From positions 1,106,765 through 1,170,764 of the forward strand of contig NZ_LIPF01000001.1 in the NCBI RefSeq assembly GCF_001905385.1: a DNA stretch of 64,000 bases, read 5' to 3'. A program made the translations under genes and the position numbers. This stretch comes from Streptomyces sp. CB02414. GTDB lineage: Bacteria; Actinomycetota; Actinomycetes; Streptomycetales; Streptomycetaceae. The notes beneath the pieces are model-generated. The model was not told the origin of the DNA. It saw only the letters and a program-made list of their open reading frames with translations, and did no database searches. This document shows, piece after piece, positions 51,056-60,283 of the stretch. Within the stretch, counting starts at the first letter, position 1. Each line of letters opens with the position of its first letter.

Positions 51056-52609
51056 ATGCCCTACGAGCCCGGAACCGTCTGGCAGTACGAGGTCCCCACC
51101 ACCGGGAGCACCCATCTGCCCCCGGACGCCGGCTACGGCAAGGCTTTGACCAACCAGGGCTATGGCTTCGAGGTTGCAGTCGCTGACCTGATCGACAACT
51201 CGATCGACGCTGGCGCCGACAAGGTCGTCGTGCACTTCCTGCGTGATGCCAAGCGGATCCTGACCCTGCTGGTCATCGACAACGGCAGAGGTATGGACGA
51301 TGCCAGCCTGGACGGTGCTATGACAGTGGGGCGGCGCCGCGAGTACGGCGGTAGCGCCCTCGGAATGTACGGCACGGGCCTCAAGGCTGCTTCACTCTCG
51401 CACGCCGCGTCGCTCACCGTGGTCAGCCGCACCAAGCGCAGCCGCGCCGCAGGGCGTCGCCTCACCGCAGAGGGCATCGAGGACAGCTTCCGCTGTGACA
51501 CCGTCGACCCTCGCTACGCCCAGGAACTCGTGGACCGGTACGACGGCGTCATCGAGTGGCACGGCACGATTGTGCGCTGGGACCAGGTGCGGGTGTTCGA
51601 GACCGTGACGACTGGCCAGAGCGACCAGTTCCTGTCCAAGGCGATTGCACGCCTGGAGACACACCTCGGTCTCTACCTGCACCGCTTCCTCCAGGGTGGC
51701 CTCAAGCTCGACATCGCCGTATGGGACGTAAGCAGCGGAGAGGGCCTTCTCGGCGAGGAAGTGGATCACATAGCTGTCGAAGCACTGGACCCCTTCGGCT
51801 ACAAGGTGCCTGGGAAGGCTCGCTATCCCCGGACGTTCACAGCCCCCGTAGAGGGTCTGGGGGACATGCAGCTGACGGCACACATCTGGCCCGCCAAATC
51901 GAAGCAGGCCGGCTTCCGTCAGATCGGTTCCGTCACGGACAGGCAGGGTTTCTACTTCTACCGAAATAACCGGCTTGTCCAAGCTGGCGGGTGGAACGGT
52001 CTCCGCAATCCCGAGGGGCACCTGTCCCTGGCCCGCGTGGCAGTCGACCTTCCGAGTCACGAAAGCAGCGTGCTGAGCCTTGACGTCAAGAAGGAGAGCG
52101 TCACTGTCACGCCCGCCTTCACGCTCGGAGTCGAGAAGGCCCTTGATGCAACCGGAGGGACCTTCCACGCATATCTAGGTGACGCAGAAGCCACGTACCG
52201 CGACGGGGCGAAGCGCACTGAGATCGTCCGACGGCCGGTGACGCCTCCGGGGAAGGGGATGGACCCGAAGATCAAGCGGGTCATCAAAGAGGAGCTGCCC
52301 GAGAAGCCGGGCGAAGAACCGATCGCCTTTACCTGGGTCACGCTGCCGCAGGACAAGTTCTTCGATCTGGACCGCGAGAACAACTCGGTGCGTCTCAACA
52401 AGGCCTTCCGCAGTGACTTCAATGACGGGAGGCGAGGAGGAAGCAATGACGCACCCGTCACAAAGGCTTTGCTCTACCTCCTGCTTGAGGACTGCTTCGG
52501 CCTTGGCCGCTGGGAACGTGGCCGCCAGGACCGAGTGGACTACTGGAACACCATCCTCCTGACCTCGGTACAGGCGCAGCAAGACCGCCGGGCACAGGAT
52601 GCCGACTGA
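51056..52609 (+). CDS. GHKL ATPase (MutL/MORC-like) of an R-M locus
   Basis: 517 aa from ATG 51056, with GAGGAAG upstream. GHKL motifs: N-box VADLIDNSIDAGADKVV (42-58), G1 LLVIDNGRGMDD (71-82), G2 ALGMYGTGLKAA (101-112). The rest includes a MutL-like S5 region with YFYRNNRLVQAGGWNGLRNP. Such GHKL proteins accompany Z1 ATPases, endonucleases and C5 methylases in R-M operons described by Iyer and Aravind as relatives of MORC. It is followed closely by the Z1 gene (52 bp, or an 11-nt overlap if the upstream start is used). Confidence 0.88.
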   Translation: MPYEPGTVWQYEVPTTGSTHLPPDAGYGKALTNQGYGFEVAVADLIDNSIDAGADKVVVHFLRDAKRILTLLVIDNGRGMDDASLDGAMTVGRRREYGGSALGMYGTGLKAASLSHAASLTVVSRTKRSRAAGRRLTAEGIEDSFRCDTVDPRYAQELVDRYDGVIEWHGTIVRWDQVRVFETVTTGQSDQFLSKAIARLETHLGLYLHRFLQGGLKLDIAVWDVSSGEGLLGEEVDHIAVEALDPFGYKVPGKARYPRTFTAPVEGLGDMQLTAHIWPAKSKQAGFRQIGSVTDRQGFYFYRNNRLVQAGGWNGLRNPEGHLSLARVAVDLPSHESSVLSLDVKKESVTVTPAFTLGVEKALDATGGTFHAYLGDAEATYRDGAKRTEIVRRPVTPPGKGMDPKIKRVIKEELPEKPGEEPIAFTWVTLPQDKFFDLDRENNSVRLNKAFRSDFNDGRRGGSNDAPVTKALLYLLLEDCFGLGRWERGRQDRVDYWNTILLTSVQAQQDRRAQDAD

Positions 52610-52661
52610 CCCAGTCCGCTCTGACTTCACGCCTGTTCTGGCCCTGAACGAGGAACAAGAG

Positions 52662-55640
52662 ATGACCAACACTCCCCCTGGCGTGCTCCTTGACATCCAC
52701 GCCGACGCCTTGGCGGGCATGAGCATTCTGCCGCGTCCTTTCCAGCGATGGGCAACGCTCGCCGCAGAAGACCGTCAGCCAGATGCAGACTTGGGGGAGG
52801 AACTCTTCCGTTCCCTCCTCATCAGCGGTGAGGAAACCCTGATCGCCCTCTGGTCCCGCCACCTCACCACCTGGGATTTCGCGGACAATCCTTCATGGGG
52901 CGAGGGCTCCTGTGCTCGCACCGAGGAACGGCGCGCCGTGGTCTACGAGCGCCTTCGCTTCGGAAGTGAACTTCGCAAGGCCTTGGACGAAGCGGTTCCT
53001 GTAGCCAAGGTCCCCGGCGAGACCGTCATCACCCGGCAGTTCACCCCGTGGTACACCCCTGAACGCGCAGCGGCCAGATCCTTCTACTGGGCTTCCTACG
53101 AGCAGAAGCTCCGCGACAAGGGATGGTCCGAAGCCGCTATCGCCAGCCTCGACCAGGCAAGTCGTTCAGTCGTCGAACGTCTCACCGATCCTGAACAGGA
53201 GCTCGCCAAACAGGCAAAAGGCCTGGTTGTCGGCTACGTCCAGTCCGGGAAGACAGCAAACTTCACAGGAGTGGCCGCCAAGGCCATTGACGCCGGGTAC
53301 CGTCTAGTCATTGTCCTCGGGGGAACCCTCAACCTGCTCCGCGCCCAAACCCAGCGACGCCTGGACATGGAGCTGATTGGCCAGGAGAACATCCTGCGTG
53401 GCGCTGACGTCACGGACGTGGACTCCCTGGTCGGGGTGGACTATGTGGGTGATGACGAGGACTGGCCGGAATTCGTGCGCCACGGTGGCCGTCCGTCCAC
53501 GCTTGGCGCGTTCGACATCGAGCGGCTGACGACACGCGAGAATGACTACAAAAGCCTTGCACAAGGAATTCGGGCCCTCGAATTCGAGAAGCGCTTGCCT
53601 GCCCGCCCGTTGCACGATCCGGCGAACCTTCACCACGCAGCGGCGCGGATCCTTGTCGTGAAGAAGAACAAGTCTGTCCTCACCAAACTCGTCAAAGACC
53701 TCAAGCAGATCCACGGAATCCTGGGGGAGCTTCCGGCTCTCATCATCGATGACGAGTCCGATCAGGCTTCAGTGAACACTTCAGACCCGAAGAAGTGGGA
53801 ACGTGGGAGCACTGAGCGCACAGCCATCAACGGCTTGATATCCAAGCTCCTGGAACTGCTGCCGCGAGCCCAGTACGTGGGATACACCGCGACACCCTTC
53901 GCCAACGTCTTCGTCGACCCCGGCGACGACATGGACATCTTCCCCAGCGACTTCCTGATCTCTCTGCCACGCCCGGCCGGGTACATGGGTGTCCAGGACT
54001 TCCATGACCTGAACTCGCCCGTCCCTGGGGAAGAGCGCACCTATACCAACTCGCAGGAGAAGGCCCACGTTCGGGGCATCTACGAGTCCACGGGCGACAG
54101 ACTCCAGGAGGCCATGGATGCCTTCGTCCTGTCGGGTGCGCTGAAGCTCTATCGGGCAGACCATGGCGTGCCCGACGCAGCGTTCCGGCATCACACCATG
54201 CTCGCTCACGAGTCAGTACGTCAGGATGACCACGCTGACCTGGCGCTTCGTATCAACTCTCTGTGGCACCAGGCGGGTTATAGCTCCACGGCAGGGCACG
54301 ACCGTCTTGCCGCGCTGTGGGAGGCAGATTTCGCGCGCGTGACGGCAGCACGCGCAAGCAGCCTTCCGCAACCGTCCTCGTACGCCGAGCTGCGTCCGTA
54401 CGTCCACGCCGCACGGCAGCGCATCGGCAGCGGCGGCAATCCGGTTGTCGTCGTGAACGGGGACACGGACCGCTATTTCGCCCAACTCGACCTCGACTTT
54501 GACCGGACACCTAACGTCTGGAAGATCCTCGTGGGGGGTACGAAGCTGTCCCGCGGCTTCACCGTCGAAGGGCTCACCGTCACCTACTATCGCCGAACCA
54601 CTCAGCAAGCCGACACGCTCATGCAGATGGGGCGATGGTTTGGCTTCCGCCCCGGATACCGAGACCTCGTCCGGCTTTACATCGGCCGTGAAGAGCCGTT
54701 CGGCCGTGACAAGTACGTCGACCTTTACGAAGCGTACGAAGCAGTCTGCCGCGATGAGGAGAGCTTCCGGGAGCAGCTTGCCCAGTACTCCGAGTTGGTG
54801 GACGGAGAGCCCCAAGTAACACCAGTTCAGATCCCCCCACTGGTAGCCCAGCACCTGCCGTGGCTGAAGCCCTCTGCGCGGAACAAGATGTTCAACGCGG
54901 AACTTGTAGAGGTCCGGTCCCCGGGCCGGCCTATCGAGCCCGCCGCCTACCCTCTGAACAGTGCCGCCAACAAGCGCAACACAGAGCGCTGGCGGCCACT
55001 ACTGCATGCGCTGGGAACCACACCGCTGCCCTTCAGCAACCCTCCGGATTCCTCAAGCACACTCACCAGGACTTTCACCGCTCTCACAGCCACGGTGACG
55101 CATGGGAACCTGGTAGGGGTGCTGTCCCAGCTCGAATGGGAGCGGCCACAGTACTTTGAGCCTCATCTGACTTACCTGCGCCAGCTTGACGGCAGCCTCG
55201 CAAAGGTCGATGACTGGCTTCTCATTTCCCCTCGGCTCGCCTCGGACAATCGCATCGAGGCCAGCGTCCTGGGCTCCGCCCCCCTGTCTCTCGTTCGAAG
55301 GAGCATTCAGGACGGCAAGAGTTCCTTCGGCCGTATCGCCAGCGTCGAGCACCGCACCACAGCGCAACGGCTCATCAATGAGGCTGCTGCCGGATCAGGC
55401 CGGGAGGTCGGGCCCAGGACCGGCGTCGCCCTGGTCTACGCCGTCGTGGAGGGAACCAGCACCGACAGCGTCCGGGCGGCCGTCCGTAACGGCGCCGCCG
55501 ACCCGTCCAAGGTCGTCATGGCCTTCACCTTGATCCCGCCGAAGTCAGCCACCAACGCAGATCGCCGCCTGGTGCGCTTCCGGGCTAAGGACTCACGCTT
55601 CAGCAACGAGGCCACTGTGACAGTGCCACAGTCCTCATGA
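52662..55640 (+). CDS. Z1-domain ATPase (helicase-like) of an R-M locus
   Basis: 992 aa from ATG 52662, chosen for CGAGGAACAAGAG upstream; an ATG at 52599 overlaps the GHKL stop by 11 nt. The Z1 core has Walker A GLVVGYVQSGKTANF (about 187-201), then LVIVLGGTLNLLRAQTQRRL, and a DEAD-like LIIDDESDQAS. The second half has GGTKLSRGFTVEGLTVTYYR and LMQMGRWFGFRPGYRDLVRL, matching helicase motifs IV to VI. Z1 proteins are SF2-type ATPases partnered with GHKL ATPases in restriction systems; they may translocate DNA. Two hairpins follow the stop. Confidence 0.9.
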   Translation: MTNTPPGVLLDIHADALAGMSILPRPFQRWATLAAEDRQPDADLGEELFRSLLISGEETLIALWSRHLTTWDFADNPSWGEGSCARTEERRAVVYERLRFGSELRKALDEAVPVAKVPGETVITRQFTPWYTPERAAARSFYWASYEQKLRDKGWSEAAIASLDQASRSVVERLTDPEQELAKQAKGLVVGYVQSGKTANFTGVAAKAIDAGYRLVIVLGGTLNLLRAQTQRRLDMELIGQENILRGADVTDVDSLVGVDYVGDDEDWPEFVRHGGRPSTLGAFDIERLTTRENDYKSLAQGIRALEFEKRLPARPLHDPANLHHAAARILVVKKNKSVLTKLVKDLKQIHGILGELPALIIDDESDQASVNTSDPKKWERGSTERTAINGLISKLLELLPRAQYVGYTATPFANVFVDPGDDMDIFPSDFLISLPRPAGYMGVQDFHDLNSPVPGEERTYTNSQEKAHVRGIYESTGDRLQEAMDAFVLSGALKLYRADHGVPDAAFRHHTMLAHESVRQDDHADLALRINSLWHQAGYSSTAGHDRLAALWEADFARVTAARASSLPQPSSYAELRPYVHAARQRIGSGGNPVVVVNGDTDRYFAQLDLDFDRTPNVWKILVGGTKLSRGFTVEGLTVTYYRRTTQQADTLMQMGRWFGFRPGYRDLVRLYIGREEPFGRDKYVDLYEAYEAVCRDEESFREQLAQYSELVDGEPQVTPVQIPPLVAQHLPWLKPSARNKMFNAELVEVRSPGRPIEPAAYPLNSAANKRNTERWRPLLHALGTTPLPFSNPPDSSSTLTRTFTALTATVTHGNLVGVLSQLEWERPQYFEPHLTYLRQLDGSLAKVDDWLLISPRLASDNRIEASVLGSAPLSLVRRSIQDGKSSFGRIASVEHRTTAQRLINEAAAGSGREVGPRTGVALVYAVVEGTSTDSVRAAVRNGAADPSKVVMAFTLIPPKSATNADRRLVRFRAKDSRFSNEATVTVPQSS

Positions 55641-55643
55641 GCA

Positions 55644-55705
55644 CGGGGCGCCTCCTGCTCGGACAGCAGGCGCCCCGCTGAGGGCCTGGCCTTGGCCTGG
55701 CCCTC
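55644..55705 (+). terminator. Tandem terminators after the GHKL-Z1 pair
   Basis: First hairpin, 55644-55677: CGGGGCGCC through GGCGCCCCG with an inner CTGCT/AGCAG. Second hairpin, 55680-55705: GAGGGCCTGGCC with GGCCTGGCCCTC, one mismatch and a 2-nt loop. Together they separate the GHKL-Z1 pair from the NaeI-like gene. Confidence 0.75.
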
Positions 55706-55714
55706 ACCCTCGAT

Positions 55715-55741
55715 GCGCACAGTGTCCGCACTCGTGTGCGC
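55715..55741. promoter_or_regulatory. Inverted repeat upstream of the NaeI-like gene
   Basis: GCGCACAGTGTCCGCACTCG then TGTGCGC forms an inverted repeat: GCGCAC with GTGCGC and AGTG with CACT. It lies 33 bp before the TTG start. It could be an operator (there is no C protein gene nearby) or a 5' hairpin controlling translation. Confidence 0.35.
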
Positions 55742-55773
55742 CTCACACGTCGACTCACACCCTAGGGCAGGAA

Positions 55774-56796
55774 TTGCTTCCCTTCGACGAAGACGCCAAC
55801 ACTCGAGCGGCCAACTGGATTGCACGGCACAGTATGGTCGCGCAGGATTCGGACGTGAAGAAGGTCGCCGACCACATCCTTTCACTCGATCCTGACGGAA
55901 ATAGATTCGCCGCAGTTCTTCGCGAAACGATCGACCAATTACTGAACGGCGAAGCGACCGGTCGATACGCCTGGGAGCAGCTCTTCAAGACCGAAAAGAC
56001 CCACGCGGGCACTCTCGTCGAGATTAACTTGCAGCGCGAGTTCAGGTTCGACGACGGTGCAGACGTAGGATTGCACGGCCAGCACCCCATGGATTACAAG
56101 ATTCTCGGTGTAGACGTCGACTGCAAGTTCTCGCAGGACTTTGGCGGATGGATGATCCCGCCTGAGGCAATGGGACATCTGTGTCTTCTGGTATGGGCCG
56201 ACGACCGCAGAAGCAAGTGGAGTGCCGGCATCTTCCGAGTGCGCGAGGAATGGCTCAACACTGGTAGCAACCGCGACAAGAAGCTCACTCTGAAGGCAAA
56301 GCATCGCATGGATAAAGTGCATTGGCTCTGGCACGAGGCAGAGCTACCAGAAAACGTGCTTCTCCACCTCGATGACGCCACGCGCGAGCAGATTCTTATC
56401 GAAGGACGCGGTAAAGGGCAGCGGCGAGTCATCGAATTGTTTCGGCGGGTACAGAACCGCCGTATCGGACGCGGCGCCATACGGACCGCCGCAAAACAAC
56501 TGGATTACATGGCGCGCCTACGGGAAGGCAAGGGGCGGGCGCGCACGGTGCTTCGCGAGAAGGGCATCGTAATTGCTGGCCCCTACAGAAAACACCGGGA
56601 TATCGCTCACCGTATCGGGGCAGAAGTTCCCCAGAGAGGGGAGTTTGTAAGCTTTCGGGTAGCTGAGGCCATGCCTCACCACGGCGACCGCCCATATGTT
56701 GAACTGGAGGGGCGCCGCTGGGTCCTGGCAGGGCCGGAAGACCCAGTGGTGACAGCACCACTCCTACCGAAGGTCACGGGTGAAGAAGAAGCCTGA
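55774..56796 (+). CDS. NaeI-like type IIE restriction endonuclease
   Basis: 340 aa. It is recognisably similar to R.NaeI along its whole length. The catalytic Endo domain keeps E83 (GTLVEINL), D107 (HPMDYKI), D116 and K118 (VDVDCKF), matching NaeI E70, D86, D95, K97. L56 in IDQLLNG matches NaeI L43, the position where Lys would give topoisomerase activity, so restriction is expected. A seven-residue insertion (GLHGQHP region) separates the first two acidic residues. The Topo/CAP-like domain (RVIELFRRVQNRRIGRGAI) is present. Target likely GCCGGC, by homology only. TTG 55774 has AGGGCAGGAA; ATG 55834 would match NaeI length better. Third-position GC is visibly lower. Confidence 0.85.
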   Translation: MLPFDEDANTRAANWIARHSMVAQDSDVKKVADHILSLDPDGNRFAAVLRETIDQLLNGEATGRYAWEQLFKTEKTHAGTLVEINLQREFRFDDGADVGLHGQHPMDYKILGVDVDCKFSQDFGGWMIPPEAMGHLCLLVWADDRRSKWSAGIFRVREEWLNTGSNRDKKLTLKAKHRMDKVHWLWHEAELPENVLLHLDDATREQILIEGRGKGQRRVIELFRRVQNRRIGRGAIRTAAKQLDYMARLREGKGRARTVLREKGIVIAGPYRKHRDIAHRIGAEVPQRGEFVSFRVAEAMPHHGDRPYVELEGRRWVLAGPEDPVVTAPLLPKVTGEEEA

Positions 56797-57307
56797 CCAG
56801 GCAAGCAGCAACAGGGACACACAGGCAGGCGGGCCCGGCGGCACTGCCGCCTGGGTGCCCCCCGCCGGCTCCTGGGCTTCCTCAGCCGCGCGAAGGCGCA
56901 ACATGCAGGCGATCCGCAGTCGGGACACCACACCCGAGCGCCTGATCAGACAACTGGTGCACGCGCAGGGGCTGCGCTATCGGGTGGCCGCGAGGCCGCT
57001 TCCCGATCTTCGCCGGACGGCTGACTTGGTCTTCCGCCCCTCGAAGGTGGCTGTCTTCATAGACGGCTGTTACTGGCATGGGTGCCCTGAGCACTACGTA
57101 CCGCCCAGAACCAACTCTGGCTACTGGTCAGACAAGGTCGCACGGAACATGGCTCGTGATCGAGACACCGACCAGCGCCTCACCTCGGAGGGCTGGACGG
57201 TGCTCCGGTTCTGGGAACACGAACCGCCGGAAGAGTGTGCCGCCTACATCGCTGCGGAAGTAGAAAGGCGTCGCAACACCGCACGAAAGGATCGACCCAG
57301 CAGCTAG
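56780..57307 (+). CDS. vsr: Vsr (very short patch repair) endonuclease
   Basis: 175 aa from GTG 56780, overlapping the NaeI-like stop by 17 nt. Conserved Vsr elements: RRRNMQAIRSRDTTPERLIR, TADLVFRPSKVAVFIDGC, FIDGCYWHGCPEH (zinc Cys and catalytic His/Asp set) and GWTVLRFWEHE. An N-terminal extension of about 35 residues rich in Gly/Ala/Pro precedes it. Vsr nicks T:G mismatches created by deamination of 5-methylcytosine and is typically paired with a C5 methylase, here convergent with zero bp between stops. Confidence 0.93.
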   Translation: MKKKPDQASSNRDTQAGGPGGTAAWVPPAGSWASSAARRRNMQAIRSRDTTPERLIRQLVHAQGLRYRVAARPLPDLRRTADLVFRPSKVAVFIDGCYWHGCPEHYVPPRTNSGYWSDKVARNMARDRDTDQRLTSEGWTVLRFWEHEPPEECAAYIAAEVERRRNTARKDRPSS

Positions 57308-58525
57308 TCAGTCCTTCCCGTCACGCTCACGGGCCGCCTTGAGTACCTCCATAATCGACTCCCCAACAGCTCGGGCTACTGGCGGAGGGAAGGCGTTGCC
57401 CACCTGACGGTACTGTGCAGTCTTCCCACCCGAGAAGTCCCATTCCGACGGGAAGCCCTGGATCACAGCAGCCTGCCGGACTGTGAGCATCGGGCCATCA
57501 GCACCGAAGAGGTCACGCTCTTCGCTGGCCTTCTGCTCGCAGGTCTCGATGTCGTTGGCGACACCCATGCCCGAGATCCCGAGTTGCTTCCAGGCCGCCT
57601 TGGCACGACTGGGCCCGAGATCTGCGCCACCGTGCTTCTTCGAGCCGCCGACGAGTGTGGGAGCGATACCTCCGCCCTTGCCCTTGAGTTCGGCGTCTCG
57701 TTTGCGAGCCTTCTCAAGCCACCGGTCGAAGCCCTGGCGGGCACGTTCCCCGTGCACGCCGTTGAAGTACCGCTTGTACCTCTCTCGCATGGTCGGCTCA
57801 AGGCTCACCGCGACACTGACCGGTTCCTCATGAGTGGGCGCGGGCCACTCGTACTTGAGGTCCTCGATGACGTCATCACGGAACGCGACGAGGATGGCAC
57901 GCGGACGAAGCTGAGGGACGCCGAAGTCGCTGGCTTCCAGGACGTCCCACCTGCAGACGGTGTACCCGAGACCCTCCTCACGGGCGGTCTGTCCATCGTC
58001 CGCCCGGTACTCGCCCCCCTCGAGCCGAGCCCTGATCCAGTCGCGGTAATCAGAGAACTTCGGGTCCATGATCCCGCGGACGTTCTCGATCATCACCGCT
58101 CGGGGCTTCAGCTTCTCAACCAGTTGCAGCATGCGGGGGAACAGATCACGTTCATCGTCCTTCCCCAGCTGCTTGCCCGCGTGGGAGAAGGGCGGGCACG
58201 GCACGCCCCCGGCCAGGAGATCCAGCCCGTTGGCCGCCAGCAGACCGGCACCCTTGTGCAGGTCCTGGTGAGGCTCGAACTTCGTGACGTCGGCCGACAG
58301 GACGTCGCAATGGTCCCGTTCCCAGGACCACACCTCATGATCTTCGATGTTGAGGCGCAGCGTTTCAACCGCGTACTTGTCAATCTCCACCAGCGCAAGG
58401 TGCCCGAAGCCGGCCTGATGCAGCCCGATGGCCTGGCCGCCGGCGCCTGCGCAGATCTCGATCGACGTAAAGGCGGGTTCCCTTCGCTCCTCCGTTGCGG
58501 GCTTCGGATCAGTTGTGCGGGTCAT
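57308..58525 (-). CDS. DNA cytosine-5 methyltransferase (NaeI-system type)
   Basis: 405 aa. C5 motifs in order: I SIEICAGAGGQAIGLHQAGF, IV LLAGGVPCPPFSHAGKQLG (catalytic Cys in PCPPFS), VI MIENVRG, VIII QLRPRAILVAFR, target-recognition region about 240-330, and IX-X GPMLTVRQAAVIQGFPSEW, then QVGNAFPPPVARAV. The stop codon touches the Vsr stop. Convergent to the endonuclease, so enzyme and methylase have separate promoters. It should protect the host against the NaeI-like enzyme, assuming the same target. Confidence 0.92.
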   Translation of the reverse strand: MTRTTDPKPATEERREPAFTSIEICAGAGGQAIGLHQAGFGHLALVEIDKYAVETLRLNIEDHEVWSWERDHCDVLSADVTKFEPHQDLHKGAGLLAANGLDLLAGGVPCPPFSHAGKQLGKDDERDLFPRMLQLVEKLKPRAVMIENVRGIMDPKFSDYRDWIRARLEGGEYRADDGQTAREEGLGYTVCRWDVLEASDFGVPQLRPRAILVAFRDDVIEDLKYEWPAPTHEEPVSVAVSLEPTMRERYKRYFNGVHGERARQGFDRWLEKARKRDAELKGKGGGIAPTLVGGSKKHGGADLGPSRAKAAWKQLGISGMGVANDIETCEQKASEERDLFGADGPMLTVRQAAVIQGFPSEWDFSGGKTAQYRQVGNAFPPPVARAVGESIMEVLKAARERDGKD

Positions 58526-58689
58526 GCCCCCTCCTTACAGTCGTGCAGCGGCAGGCACTCTTTGCAGCCCACCATCACTGAGGGTGACAGACCCCACTGA
58601 CAACAACGAGACCTCACCAAGTTTGCAGCACGTCTCACGGTCCGCCGTACACGCCTCACGCCACAGCGAACACTCATACGATATTCCAC

Positions 58690-59442
58690 ATGCGGATACC
58701 TGCCTGGACTGCGGACGAACTCGTGCTGGCCGGAGCCCTCGTGGTGCGGAACGGCTGGCGTGAGCTGCGAACAGGAGATCGCGAGGTCGAGTACATGTCG
58801 GAACTGCTCCGGTCGCTGCCGCTCCACGAACCCGAGGCGCGCACACTACCCTCCTTCAGATCCGTAGACAGCGTGAGCCGCAAGACTACGGATTTCATGA
58901 CAAACCACCCGAACTACGTCGGCAAAGCAACCCGGTGCGGCAGACCGACACTGCTCATGATCCAGGCCTTCATCACGCGGGAAAGAGAAATGCTTCAGGT
59001 CGCCCAGGCCATTGAGGACGGCATCGGCTCTGGCGAGCTGCACCTGCTTCCCGCACAACCCGACGAAGTCGATGAAACGGGCAATTCTGCCATCGAGGGG
59101 CGACTCCTCGTCCGACGGGCTCTGGCTCGCGAACGGAACCCTCAGCTCCGGGCCCAGAAGATCAAGCACGTTCAGCGTCACGGCGCTCCGCTCCGATGCG
59201 AAGTCTGTGCGTTCAGCTTCGCTGAGACGTATGGGGAACTGGGCGAGCAGTACATCGAAGTCCACCACCTCACCCCCCTTCACATCTCCGGAGTAGGAGA
59301 GACCCGGCTGGATGACCTCGCGTGCCTGTGCGCGAACTGTCACCGCATGTGCCACAGGGCCAGCCCCGGGGAATCCTGGCGCACGCCGGCCGCCCTCCGG
59401 GAGCTGATGCGCGCGCCGAGAAGCGAGACGGATGAACACTAG
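58690..59442 (+). CDS. HNH endonuclease
   Basis: 250 aa from ATG 58690. The N-terminal half has a helical domain (WTADELVLAGALVVRNGWRE). The C-terminal HNH/zinc part has LRCEVCAFSF (CxxC), EVHHLTPLHISG (catalytic His pair) and LACLCANCHRMCHR (second zinc pair and last His). Architecture resembles McrA-like or phage-restricting HNH proteins in Actinobacteria. Divergent from the methylase with 164 bp between starts. It might cut modified DNA, or serve as an extra restriction enzyme. Confidence 0.83.
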   Translation: MRIPAWTADELVLAGALVVRNGWRELRTGDREVEYMSELLRSLPLHEPEARTLPSFRSVDSVSRKTTDFMTNHPNYVGKATRCGRPTLLMIQAFITREREMLQVAQAIEDGIGSGELHLLPAQPDEVDETGNSAIEGRLLVRRALARERNPQLRAQKIKHVQRHGAPLRCEVCAFSFAETYGELGEQYIEVHHLTPLHISGVGETRLDDLACLCANCHRMCHRASPGESWRTPAALRELMRAPRSETDEH

Positions 59443-60068
59443 GCGGCCTCCTCTTCCGCCTCGTAGTGCATCTGGGCTTGGTCCAACACGTCATCCGGAG
59501 CCAGACCGCGCCCCGACGCCCAGTGCAGTAGGTCGGCGATCAGCTCGATCGCCGACTCCTCGAGAGCCGCTTCGCGTGGGCGCCCTTCAAGGACCCTGCC
59601 GCGGCCCGCCTGATAGTTCTCCAGCGCGAGCACGGCACGCTCGACTCGACGGCACATCGCCTCGGAGCCCAAGCTGATCTCGCACCACACTGCTTTGCCT
59701 ACGGCCGTCATCATGACTCCCCAGTCCAGCGACATCGCCATGAGCATGTGCAGACCACGGCCACATTCCGTGTCACAGGCGGCGGCTCGCAAGATGGGCA
59801 GCGACGCGTTCTTGTCGTGCATTTCCACGCGCAGCCGCCCGTCCTTCCTCTCAAGGACCAGGGTTGCCGACGCACCCTCACCCACGTGCTTGATGACGTT
59901 CGTCGCCAGTTCCGTGACGACGAGCTGCGCCTCGTCGTGGGCCACCGGGATTCCCCACTGAGCTAGTTGGGTTGCGGCAGCTCTCCGAAGCAGCCGCACT
60001 TCTGACGGCAGCGCCTCAAAAGGCAGGATGCAGCGGCGTACGCAGCCCGTGGCGTCATCAGCAGACAT
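59439..60068 (-). CDS. ATP-binding anti-sigma-factor-like protein, second set
   Basis: 209 aa from ATG 60068, with GGAGGAG upstream. GHKL ATPase motifs: LVVTELATNVIKHVGEGASA (N-box) and CGRGLHMLMAMSLDWGVM (G2). A C-terminal extension of about 65 residues (LALENYQAGRGRVLEGR... AEEEAA) distinguishes it from the shorter relative at 2270. Like that copy, it is divergent from an XRE + DUF397 pair. The stop overlaps the HNH stop by 4 nt, convergent. Confidence 0.85.
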   Translation of the reverse strand: MSADDATGCVRRCILPFEALPSEVRLLRRAAATQLAQWGIPVAHDEAQLVVTELATNVIKHVGEGASATLVLERKDGRLRVEMHDKNASLPILRAAACDTECGRGLHMLMAMSLDWGVMMTAVGKAVWCEISLGSEAMCRRVERAVLALENYQAGRGRVLEGRPREAALEESAIELIADLLHWASGRGLAPDDVLDQAQMHYEAEEEAA

Positions 60069-60283
60069 GAGCACTCCTCCTCCCCGCCACGCTCATGCTG
60101 CGCCCACCGTGCCCTTACGGCTGCAATGCGTAGCGGTCCGTAACGTGAGAATGACACAGAGAACTCTCGCCATGTAACTTCTCATCGGTTCTCGATCGAG
60201 TGAATCCAATGGTGAGCCGCCCGCCGCGATGCCTAGCCTGTTCACGCCCGAGCGCGATGCGCCGGCCCCCTCAAAGGAGCCCC

